Assembly: GCA_022836615.1 (NCBI GenBank)
Contig: MU405226.1
Span: 62,001-126,000, forward strand
Source of the DNA: Annulohypoxylon bovei var. microspora
Taxonomy: Eukaryota > Ascomycota > Sordariomycetes > Xylariales > Hypoxylaceae
DNA: 64,000 nt
Reading direction: 5' to 3'
Of this stretch, positions 36,626 to 45,582 are shown piece after piece (positions within the stretch are counted from its first letter, which is position 1; the number at the start of each line of letters is the position of its first letter). Under the pieces are notes generated by a model. It was given only the letters and a program-made list of their open reading frames with translations, was not told where the DNA came from and searched no databases. The position numbers were made by a program, and so were the translations under genes.

Positions 36626-37164
36626 CTTGGGTTGGTAGACTTTGGTTGTCGCCGCGCGAGGCAGCCTCGGCGAGTAAATCTGTTCTCGCTATTCCGAATG
36701 CTGAATGCGTTTACCAGATGCAACGTAGATGCAAATTGGAAAAGAAATCAAAGTTGGACTAAAGCAAGTCACACGTCCAGACAAGCATTAGGAATAGTGT
36801 GAGAATATTAGACGTGGTTGAAGACGGTTCGCAGGTTGAAAACGAGTCGTCCTAAGCTCTTCGTGAATGGATGTTTGCTCAAGGTTTCGCTGTGATTTAT
36901 TGGTTTTATTCCTTTATTAGAAACGAGCAGAGCCACTTTCGCAGCTAATGTTAGGCGCATACGTATATGCTAGGTAATTACGGAGTAATCGGGGGAGGTC
37001 GCTACTTATCTGGGTCGAACTAGGATCACGATAAGATAAGAACGACCTATCAGCTTTGAAGCTTGCTTGCTATTTCCATTACTGAGGAAACCGTCGCTCT
37101 GTTTTTTTTTTCCTCTTCTTTTTTATATTTATTTTTAAGTCGCATTACCAATCGTCGAGGAGCC
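36626..37164. other. divergent promoter region, PTM1 and cyclophilin
   Basis: About 540 bp between two opposed start codons. The side next to the cyclophilin start holds a T-rich tract (37100-37135) about 30-65 bp before the ATG, probably 5' leader. Confidence 0.5.
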
Positions 37165-38889
37165 ATGGGAAAAGGAACTGATAAGTTGTACATCACGCAT
37201 TCCGAGTGGTCGTCTTCAGACGCCTACTCGGCAAATACCGGCTCGCGAGCAGGCCAAGACGGCGCATCGTTTAAACGTCTACCCTTCAACTTTTGCGCCG
37301 CGAGTCTCCAACCCTTCAAGAACCCGGTATGCACCGCCGAAGGAACCATATTCGATGTTGAGGTCATCTCGAAATGGCTCGAAAACCACAAAACCAACCC
37401 CGTAGATGGGGAGCCTCTTGCGGCACGCGACCTCATCAAACTCAACTTTGCGCGTAATGGGGACGTCGATTCGAAGGGCGCGGATGGATCAAGTAGTGAC
37501 GGGAAAGGAGATTTGATCGACCCCGTTACCTTCAAGGTCTTCACCGACAATACACACATCGTCGCGATCCGACACGGCACCTATGCGAACGTTTTCGCCT
37601 GGGAGACGGTCGAAAGAATGAATATCAAGGCAAAGATGTGGCGCGATCTGGTGGATGATGAAGAGTTTGGTCGCTCCGATATCATCACCCTTCAAGACCC
37701 CCAGAATATCGCAGGTAGGGATTTAAGCAAATTCCAGCACTTGAAAGATGGCGGGGATCCGCTTTTGACAGGCGAACAAGAGGAAGAGAAAAAGGAAGGC
37801 AATATAAATATTAATGCTCTGGGCAGAGTAGGCGACAAGGTCCTAAGAGCGAAGGAGGCCGTCGAGAAGGCGAGGAAAGAGCGTGAAGCTGGCAAGGACG
37901 TCAATCGCTCATCCAAGGCAGTAACAAAGACAGCAGCAGGCAATACTATTCGGCCATCTATGATCCAGGAAAAGAAGCAAGCCTACAATGCGGCAGCGTA
38001 TACGACAGGTAGAGCTGCTGCAAGTTTCACCAGTACCGGATTGACCCCGGAAACCAGCGGTGAACGAGCCATTCTCACGGATGAGGAATACATGTTAAAG
38101 CCGAAGAGGGTAAAGATAAAGGGCTACGCGCGGATCGAAACAAATCTAGGCGATTTGAATATCGAGCTACAGACTGAGTACGCGCCGAGGGCAGTCTGGA
38201 ATTTTACGCGACTGGCCCAGAAGGGTTACTATAAGGGCGTCACCTTTCACCGCAACATCAAAAACTTCATGATCCAAGGAGGCGACCCTTCTGGGACTGG
38301 GCGAGGAGGCACGAGTATATGGGGCAAGAATTTCCAGGACGAATTCGACGGACCGCTGACACACGACTCCCGTGGCTTACTCAGCATGGCCAACAAAGGG
38401 AAAAATACAAACTCCAGCCAATTCTTCATTACTTACCGTCCGGTAAAGCATCTCGATAGGAAACATACCATCTTCGCCAAGGTTGTCGGCGGCACGGACG
38501 TGCTGAGCAAAATGGAGGCAGTCCCCACAGACGGCTCAGACCGACCCCTAAACAAGATTTACATCAAGGATGTCGTCGTATACCTCGACCCATTCGACGA
38601 ATTCCAAAGGCAGAAGGCCGAGCGCGACAAAGCCGCCGAAACGAAGGCGGAGATCCAGAGGACCGGCGGAACCGAAGACGACCGGATGACGTGGACGGGG
38701 AAACGGGTCAGGCAGGACGGCACGGTCGACCAGGGTAGCAGCGACGGCGGCGTGGGCAAGTACCTCCAAGCCGCTATGAAGCAGCAGAGCGCCGAAGACG
38801 AGATCATTGAGGAGGATGTTGATACGTGGGAAGAGCCGGTCAAGAAAAAGGCAAAAGTTGGCGGGTTCGGTAACTTTGATAATTGGTAA
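37165..38889 (+). CDS. CYP8: U-box peptidyl-prolyl isomerase (PPIL2/CYP8 type)
   Basis: Nuclear cyclophilin with an N-terminal U-box, related to human PPIL2; the family has E3 ubiquitin-ligase features and associates with the spliceosome. Intronless, 574 residues. The start MGKGTDKLYITHSEW at 37165 is the conserved one (context gagccATGg); the longer frame is leader. The U-box covers about 38-105 (FNFCAASLQPFKNPVCTAEG, FDVEVISKWLENHKTNPVDG). A second U-box-like hairpin follows (DLIDPVTFKVFTDNTHIVAI). The cyclophilin domain is at about 319-470 with FHRNIKNFMIQGGDPSGTGR and NSSQFFITYRP. The residue matching the cyclosporin-contact Trp of cyclophilin A is His (KHLDRKHTIF), so poor drug binding is expected. 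The C terminus is charged and ends in a KKKAKVGGFGNFDNW motif typical of the family. Confidence 0.94.
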   Translation: MGKGTDKLYITHSEWSSSDAYSANTGSRAGQDGASFKRLPFNFCAASLQPFKNPVCTAEGTIFDVEVISKWLENHKTNPVDGEPLAARDLIKLNFARNGDVDSKGADGSSSDGKGDLIDPVTFKVFTDNTHIVAIRHGTYANVFAWETVERMNIKAKMWRDLVDDEEFGRSDIITLQDPQNIAGRDLSKFQHLKDGGDPLLTGEQEEEKKEGNININALGRVGDKVLRAKEAVEKARKEREAGKDVNRSSKAVTKTAAGNTIRPSMIQEKKQAYNAAAYTTGRAAASFTSTGLTPETSGERAILTDEEYMLKPKRVKIKGYARIETNLGDLNIELQTEYAPRAVWNFTRLAQKGYYKGVTFHRNIKNFMIQGGDPSGTGRGGTSIWGKNFQDEFDGPLTHDSRGLLSMANKGKNTNSSQFFITYRPVKHLDRKHTIFAKVVGGTDVLSKMEAVPTDGSDRPLNKIYIKDVVVYLDPFDEFQRQKAERDKAAETKAEIQRTGGTEDDRMTWTGKRVRQDGTVDQGSSDGGVGKYLQAAMKQQSAEDEIIEEDVDTWEEPVKKKAKVGGFGNFDNW

Positions 38890-39243
38890 AAATGGATTGC
38901 ATTGCGTGGCGTTTGGCGATACCCGGAGGGTCCGTAGGCACTAGATCGGTCTGTAATGAAAATTTTGCCTCTTATATGATAATAAGATAGTCGTCAATAT
39001 GAGAAAATAGGGTCAGCTAGGCCTATCATGTTACTATTCATTTTCACAAGGTTATGGTAAGCGTTAAGCCTGTTGATTTAAAAATTTAAAAGTGGTACTT
39101 TCAGGATTTACTACGGTATATTCCAATTGGTGTACGTTGCCTAGGTAGGAAAGAGGATATACATTTGGAGACATCATGAGTGAAGCTAAGATGTATATAG
39201 GATATCTGCCCATATCTCGGGGTATATAATAACGAGACTAAGA
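38890..39243. other. convergent intergenic
   Basis: About 350 bp between two stop codons, AT-rich. I see no gene. Confidence 0.5.
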
Positions 39244-41193
39244 CTATACAAGATCAATACGCTTTAGATCAACACCGCATTCCTGCAGTTGCTTCGGGTC
39301 TACATAAAGAGAACCAGAGCGATGCTGTGATAGATAACTACGAAAACCGCTAAGGTCACCTAGTGGTAATTTTATCAGTCGTGGGTCTTCGTAAGATATC
39401 TCGCCTGAGAGGAAATCTTTGAAACAGAACGTAGCCATTTTGTTATGGTTATCAAAAGTTTCAATCATTCGAACGTTCTCGGGGAGAGGTCCGAGAATGG
39501 CTTCGCCGTGCACGAGACTGGCCACAAAACAAGGACCGACCAGCTTGAACTTCTCATTGCCTAATGGTCGCAACAATAAGGGATCAGAGCAGCCAAGGAC
39601 AACGCAAATCTCGTCGCCGGGCTGTGCTGCTCTCGGAGCAATTCCCATCGAATTATCTGTAGTTTGAATGAATGGTGCCCCTGATAGGACAGCCATTCTC
39701 AATAACTTCATACAGGCAGAAGGCCATTCGAAGTCTTTGTCTTTGAATTGGTAGCCAGAAGTGATTAATGAGATAACATTTTTTGCCTCATCTATATCTA
39801 GATAGATATCCATTGGTAGATCGTAATCTTCAGAGAGGGAACCTCCAGTAATTGTTCGGGCAAAGTCCTCGACAGTGTTTTGCTCTCCAACGCCTAGTTT
39901 CGATGCTAGGTTCCGGATGACTTCGAGTTGCGAACGCGGACTATCGTTATCTATGGTCGGAATCTGATGACAATACTGGACTTTTAATTTAGATATACCC
40001 ATTACTCTTAATACACCAGGCTCGGGAAACTGATACCACGCTCCAAAGTGAGAAGACGCTTGAAGGTGTACCCCAGCTACGCGATGGTCCCAGGCGGATT
40101 TCGACCAGTCGGGAACCCAACTCGGACACGGCGAGCTGCCCTGAATCTCACACTGGTCTAGGATATTTAAGCCACGGTAATGTTTAATCCACTGGATCAC
40201 GACGTGCTCGTAGAGTTCGGCGTAGGATTTAGTATAGTCTGGAGGTAAAACGAATGCCCTCTCGGGTTCGGGTAGTAAAGCCGAAACGGCATAGAGTCGA
40301 TCCCGTGGATCTAGACAATATAAATTCCCATAATTAGCCCGTAAGGTTATTATAGATTCTCGCGATGTGCCAAAAAGGAATCCCGAGAGGGGATTGACGT
40401 CTAGATTGATTTGGTCGCTCGGTACAGTCGATGTTATCGTCTTGAAAAACATACAAGCTAAGGCTCGTTTAAAGCTCGTCCATTTGACTTGACGGAAACC
40501 ACACAGAATGATTGCTTCCGAGTTAGCTAAGGCGACTTCTTGTTGAACCCACAATCTACTAAACCATTGCCGCGAAATCAAATGGCTGACCGAAACTGCG
40601 GTCGTGTAATCTAAAACAAGGGGGATATTTACATCGCCCAGTGTAAAGTCAATATAATCCTTTGCGGCCCTTAGATCAGGTTTCGCAAAGTCGACTTCTA
40701 CTTGAGAGCCAACAAAATCCATCCACCCCATAGCATGGTCACTATCGCTTGCCTTCGGACCAATCCAGGCCACCACTCGGTGCGCAAGCCGGAAGATCTC
40801 GCCCATCATCGCGACTTGAGAACCTTTCTCAGCTTCATTTACCTGATTGATGCATAGAGCATCAACCCACATGACACGCGGCCTATCGACATAACGTAGG
40901 TACTTCAGAGCGATAGCTAAGTTACGCCGGGACATAATTCTTTTAAATTTGGCATGGATGAGATTCCAGACCGTTGCGGTTGTAATAAGATCATCCCTAC
41001 CAATGTATATTGGTAGGGGGCGTGTTTCTGACCCCCACGCGTACGATAGAGCTTCATATTGAGGCGGGTCGTCACTAGAGAATGGCGAAGTGTGGAATGA
41101 GACGGCGATTTTGTCTTCAGACCGGCCCGGGTGGAGAGTAATGAGTCTGATGTAGGCCTTTCCTGGAAGGGGAGTGTATTGGTATGCTACCAT
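39244..41193 (-). CDS. HET-domain (heterokaryon incompatibility) protein
   Basis: Intronless gene for 649 residues with a HET domain, the fungal module that triggers cell death when genetically different hyphae fuse. The domain spans about 46-200: YEALSYAWGS (46-55), WVDALCINQVNEAEKGSQV (from 109) and MMGEIFRLAHRVVAWIGP. Downstream comes the usual family region with RQWFSRLWVQQEVALA, YGNLYCLDPRDRLYAVSALL, and CPSWVPDWSKSAW. The C-terminal part has the common GDEICVVLGCSDPLLLRP strand block. There is no attached NACHT, ankyrin or WD region, so it is the short stand-alone type. Filamentous fungi carry dozens of these. Whether this one acts in incompatibility cannot be told from sequence. The frame is open throughout, so there is no sign of decay. 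Confidence 0.93.
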   Translation of the reverse strand: MVAYQYTPLPGKAYIRLITLHPGRSEDKIAVSFHTSPFSSDDPPQYEALSYAWGSETRPLPIYIGRDDLITTATVWNLIHAKFKRIMSRRNLAIALKYLRYVDRPRVMWVDALCINQVNEAEKGSQVAMMGEIFRLAHRVVAWIGPKASDSDHAMGWMDFVGSQVEVDFAKPDLRAAKDYIDFTLGDVNIPLVLDYTTAVSVSHLISRQWFSRLWVQQEVALANSEAIILCGFRQVKWTSFKRALACMFFKTITSTVPSDQINLDVNPLSGFLFGTSRESIITLRANYGNLYCLDPRDRLYAVSALLPEPERAFVLPPDYTKSYAELYEHVVIQWIKHYRGLNILDQCEIQGSSPCPSWVPDWSKSAWDHRVAGVHLQASSHFGAWYQFPEPGVLRVMGISKLKVQYCHQIPTIDNDSPRSQLEVIRNLASKLGVGEQNTVEDFARTITGGSLSEDYDLPMDIYLDIDEAKNVISLITSGYQFKDKDFEWPSACMKLLRMAVLSGAPFIQTTDNSMGIAPRAAQPGDEICVVLGCSDPLLLRPLGNEKFKLVGPCFVASLVHGEAILGPLPENVRMIETFDNHNKMATFCFKDFLSGEISYEDPRLIKLPLGDLSGFRSYLSQHRSGSLYVDPKQLQECGVDLKRIDLV

Positions 41194-42508
41194 CGCGTAG
41201 GGCTGAGACTATAATATTAGCGTATCGATTTTTCGATCGGGTTCCGAAATAAGTAAGATCCGAATAAACACAATCTCGCATTCGCATTCTGTAATTGAAA
41301 TGATAATAAGGTAACTATTCGAAACCGATAGGCTAGATTACGCCGGTGGCATAGCTTTGGTAATTCGTGAGAAGTTGAGTGACACCAAAGGCTGAGACTA
41401 ATACTACCTACGTTCCTGGTAAATCTTGAAAAATAAGCCTTAACGGAGATATTGCAGATATGCACTGCCACCTTGAGGCCTATAGACGTAGCAAATCAAA
41501 TTGAACCGCTGATAAACCGGCCAAACCATGGCCGCTCGAAACCTGATACGTCAAGTAGAGTATAGGTCAGGCGTCTATACCCTTAAGGTATGAAATATGC
41601 TCATATTTCTTTGAAGCAGTGAGACTAATTACGTGGCCAAGCAATAGACTTTCCAGAAGCAAGGCTATGCCGTCACCGTATATGGGCGGCGTGCGCGCGG
41701 GCGGGACGTTGACGGAATGGGGCTGTGAATGTGGTTGGAGCAGCTTCAGACAAGGAAAGCTGCCAGGTATTGTTCCGTTTTAATCCGCATACAGAAATGT
41801 CCCTAGCAAACAGTTAGTTATTTCTATTCAGACCTAAGCGACGAGGATGCATCGTTTCTAAAAACCGAGTTGAATCAGTGTGACTTCAACCATGTGTAGG
41901 TTTATGTAATAGCGGTCAATTCCCAAGCCTTAGCTTTGACTTCATCAGTAAAATAATAGAAAACACTATGTACCCGCTCTCCGCCCTACACCTGCCGTCT
42001 TGTGCCTTTTTCAGAGCTACTATTTATGTCATCCATGGGTGTTTAATTTTATTTTTTATTCTAACAAACCTTGAGGAGATCCACATCTACCCGGGACTTG
42101 CAGCCGACTAGCACCGGCTTGGCAAAGCTTGTTGAGGCTTAGTCATTTAGCTGAAATGGCTAGCCAATCAGGACGTACATGGCATGTATGGGGTCACAAT
42201 TTCCTGCAGGACTTTTTACATAGGGCGTTCGCTTTCGCTTTCGTTAACAAAAAGTCCTGGAGCCAGAAAGGTTTCAGCAAGTGACCCGTCCATCCTCATT
42301 ACCTACCTACGCAAAGATGCGTTGGCTCATCGTAGTCGAAGGAATCATATATAGGTAAGTTATGGACTCGAGGAATAGCTGCTTTAATTCGAAACATTTC
42401 CTATACCTACTTTAGCGACAACAAGTTAATAGATCATCTTGTGACATCTCAACCATCTTGTATATACTCATTTGCGTATCCTCGCGTGCTATCATCACCT
42501 CTCCCAAG
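41194..42508. other. divergent intergenic, HET gene and DUF7702 gene
   Basis: About 1.3 kb. The ORF 41217-41471 (minus) is leader or chance. A CCTACCTAC motif lies at 42302. The block 42180-42270 contains the near-repeat tcctgcaggactttttacat / aaaaagtcctggagcc, an imperfect inverted repeat around aggactttttaca. No gene seen. Confidence 0.5.
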
Positions 42509-43339
42509 ATGGCTCTAACTGAACGAGACAACATTTCCATCGCACAGATTATTATCTATGTGCCAGCACTGGTCATCGCCGTATTGCTTTCCATACGCCA
42601 CGGCTTCGGTCGTAGCGCAGGGTGGTTCTACCTGATCATATTTTCGCTCGCCCGCATTATCGGAGCTTCTCTTGAATTAGCTACAATTTCGGACCCTCAA
42701 AACGTCAGTCTTCGCATCGGGGCGGCAACTCTGCAAAATATTGGTCTGTCGCCCTTAATCATGCTCCAGCTTGGTCTCCTCGGACGCGCGCTCGGAAGTA
42801 TCCGAAAAACAACAACGGCATTTGTGACCGAGCAACGATTGCGTCTCGTCCAACTCATCGCGCTCGTGGGTTTGATCCTAGGTATCGTCGGCGGTACTCA
42901 GTCAGGAGAGAGTTACGGTAATACAGGCGTATACACCATATCAACTCTCTCACAAGCGGGCACGGGCATCACAATCGCGGCATACGTCCTCTTGGTTATC
43001 GCGACCGTCGCCGTCGCAATGCAACTCTCATACATAGAGGAAGGCGAGAAGCGGCTGGTTCTAGCCGTCGGCCTCTCTCTTCCCTTTATCCTCGTCCGAC
43101 TGGCCTATTCCGGAGAAACGGTGTTCGGCCACAACCCCGACTTCAGCCAATTGACGGGTAATGTCAACGTCCAACTTGGTATGGCCGTCATCATGGAGAT
43201 GATCGTCATTACCATCGTCGAGGCCATTGGGATGACCTTGCACAAAGCCTCGGCCAATGAAACTGTCCCAGTAGCAACTGGTTACCAACAACCCCATCAG
43301 CAGAGGGAGGCGGACCACGAGATGGGTGGATACAGGTAA
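42509..43339 (+). CDS. DUF7702-type seven-transmembrane protein
   Basis: Intronless gene for 276 residues. The ATG at 42509 (MALTERDNISIAQI) matches the usual start of the family; the longer frame opens at a TTG. Seven hydrophobic segments are visible, beginning IIIYVPALVIAVLLSIRHGF. The conserved signature RHGFGRSAGWFYLIIFSLAR, the motif IGLSPLIMLQLGLLGR and the Glu-rich loop before ISTLSQAGTGI fit DUF7702. The short C-terminal tail is Gln/His-rich and cytoplasmic. The family is common in filamentous ascomycetes, has a rhodopsin-like layout and no established function. Confidence 0.88.
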   Translation: MALTERDNISIAQIIIYVPALVIAVLLSIRHGFGRSAGWFYLIIFSLARIIGASLELATISDPQNVSLRIGAATLQNIGLSPLIMLQLGLLGRALGSIRKTTTAFVTEQRLRLVQLIALVGLILGIVGGTQSGESYGNTGVYTISTLSQAGTGITIAAYVLLVIATVAVAMQLSYIEEGEKRLVLAVGLSLPFILVRLAYSGETVFGHNPDFSQLTGNVNVQLGMAVIMEMIVITIVEAIGMTLHKASANETVPVATGYQQPHQQREADHEMGGYR

Positions 43340-43913
43340 ACTTGAATATCATATGTCATTCGTTTCAGCGTTGGTTTTAGAAGCGTGTATTTTGAGTTGA
43401 ATATAGACATCCATAACTTGGACAATTTTTATTTATTTCTATGATTTTACTTTCGAAAACAACGGGTGAACATAATAACTCCTGAAATTTCTATGGATGT
43501 AATATTAGGTAGGATATGGCCATGTGGCAGCTAGGTTTTGAATAGGGCATCGATTTGTATTTTATATTTTAGGATGATCTAGTCGTTTGGAAAGAGTTAT
43601 ATTTCGAATAAGAGATTCATTATGTAGGTAACATAACGTCCTTTAGGGCTGATATTTTCTTGGGAAATGTTGGTGAGCAGGAGAACTTTAAAAAACGTGG
43701 AAACGTGGAAGACCCCAAGCAAAGCAAGGGTTTCCATGGCCCTGGATCCCGCCAAGGACCCCTGTGCCGCGCCGCTAATGTAAGCGCCCCTTCAGTGGGG
43801 ACCTCACCATCCCAGTAAGTCATAATGCGGGGCACTGCACAACGTCAGAAAATTTTATTATCAAGCTCTATTTCTTATCCAACTCTGTCGATCTTCTACT
43901 CGACCTTACTAGA
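43340..43913. other. intergenic with a GC-rich block before KTI12
   Basis: The left 280 bp are AT-rich. Positions 43720-43815 form a GC-rich block with the imperfect palindrome ccccttcagtgggg (43790-43803) and ccgcgccgct nearby, about 110 bp upstream of the KTI12 start. It is a plausible promoter element of unknown identity. Confidence 0.5.
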
Positions 43914-45042
43914 ATGCCGGTAAGTTCTCGCCGCGAATCTAGATCAAGAATCCCATATTAATCAAAATGGCCAGTTAATCATAGTAACGGGCTTCCCCAC
44001 GTCCGGCAAAACCACGCGCGCAAAGCAGCTTCACAGCTTCCTCTCGGAGCGCATACGAGAATCGTCCTCTACCACCACTACAACTACCACTACGACCTCT
44101 ACTCCGCCAAAGTACCGCCTCCACCTAATATCAGACCAGACGCTCTCGATCCCGCGCTCGGTGTACGACCTCTCGGCCACGCCGGCGCACGTGCGGTCCG
44201 CCAACGCGTCCGAGAAGGACGCCCGCGCCAGCATCTACGGCGCGGTCAAGCGCGCGCTGAGCGACCGCGACATCGTCATCCTCGACGGCCTGAACTACAT
44301 CAAGGGCTGGCGCTACCAGCTCTTCTGCGAGTCCAAGGCCGTGCGCACGCCCAGCTGCGTGCTGCAGATCGGCTGCGGCAGGGACAGGGCGAACAGCGTT
44401 AACGAGGAGAGGTTGAGGCGGCGAAAGCAGCAACAGCAGGAAGGTGATGGTAGTGCTGAGGCTATAGAGGGGGGTGGTACGGAGGATAAGGGGGGAGAGG
44501 ATGGGGATGCGGAGGGCCCGTACGAGCCGGCGAATTGGGAGAACCTCGTCTTCCGCTACGAGGAGCCGAATCCGATGACGAGGTGGGATAGCCCGCTTTT
44601 CACGCTCATCTGGGAGGACGACGAGGCGCGGACGAGACAGGTCTTCGAGAGTATGTGGGACACGATCGCGGGCGAGGCCCGGAAAATAATTAGGCCGAAT
44701 CAGGCGACAGTGCAGCGAAGCAGAGATGCCGGTGGGGATTACTTATACATCCTTGACAAGGAGTCCCAGGAGATTGTCAAGAGGATATTAGACCAGCAAA
44801 GCGACGATGGCGGAGATGATATTAGGATTCCTAGAGGTGGCGGTAGTGATGGTGATGAGTTAGTTGTAGAACTACCAGCCAGCAAGAAAGTCGGGTTGCC
44901 TCAGCTACAACGTCTACGAAGGGCCTACATGGGGTTACACAGGGGCGGTATTGGCCTTGAGGGAGTCGGGAATATGGGACCGGAGAGGATACGGGAAACA
45001 TTCGTGGGTTATCTTAACGACGCTTTTGAAAAAGATGGCTAA
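43914..45042 (+). CDS. KTI12: KTI12, Elongator-associated P-loop tRNA-modification factor
   Basis: ATPase that binds tRNA and regulates the Elongator complex, which makes the mcm5 side chain on wobble uridines. In yeast, loss of KTI12 gives resistance to the killer toxin zymocin. The first coding exon is only six bases (43914-43919, Met-Pro). A 55-nt intron follows, then exon 2 at 43975-45042, giving 357 residues. The join creates MPLIIVTGFPTSGKTTRAKQ with the P-loop GFPTSGKT at 8-15. Later motifs fit the family: YGAVKRALSDRDIVILDGLN (Walker-B-like), GWRYQLFCESKA and RYEEPNPMTRWDSPLF. The C-terminal tRNA-binding region ends in LNDAFEKDG. An insertion at about 165-190 is Gln/Glu/Gly-rich. The gene is convergent with the killer-toxin-like chitinase, 540 bp apart. 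Confidence 0.94.
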
Positions 45043-45582
45043 TATATCCTGTGCCAACACTGTTTTCTCCGACTTCTTTTATCCTGAGTTTCATAAGGAT
45101 TATTCCATCGAAAGTTAGGAACTTCTAACTCGTAGCTTATCATATTTACGGCTTTTAGGTCTAGCCAATGCCACGACCTCCAGGTTGATAAGCAAAAGCA
45201 GTATTTAACATGCGGCACGACCGCGTCTGCTGACTCATCGTGGCGGTGCGCGGACCTGGGAGTGCCTACGTAACACAAAAGGGGGTAAGTAAATTGCTCA
45301 TAGTTTTAAGCTGAACTTTAGAACTTAGAAAATACAACATCAATTAGTTACCCCTTTACAATCCGAATTTCATTTAACTAGGTTATTATATTAACTCAAA
45401 CATTTTTATTTAAGATAAATTTCATATTAATGGACGTTTTATTTAATCTATAAGGATTAACTTCGTTACATCACTTAATTGAGTAAACCTGTTAAATCTG
45501 AGGTTTACTAAGCTCCGACGATATTCCCGCGTTCAACTCTCGAGTCTTGACAGCAGGTCGGACGGCGTCAGCTGCAAGTTAT
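45043..45582. other. convergent intergenic, KTI12 and chitinase
   Basis: 540 bp between two stop codons. The middle (45300-45480) is strongly AT-rich. An ORF at 45039-45278 (minus) has no family. No repeat or RNA gene seen. Confidence 0.5.
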
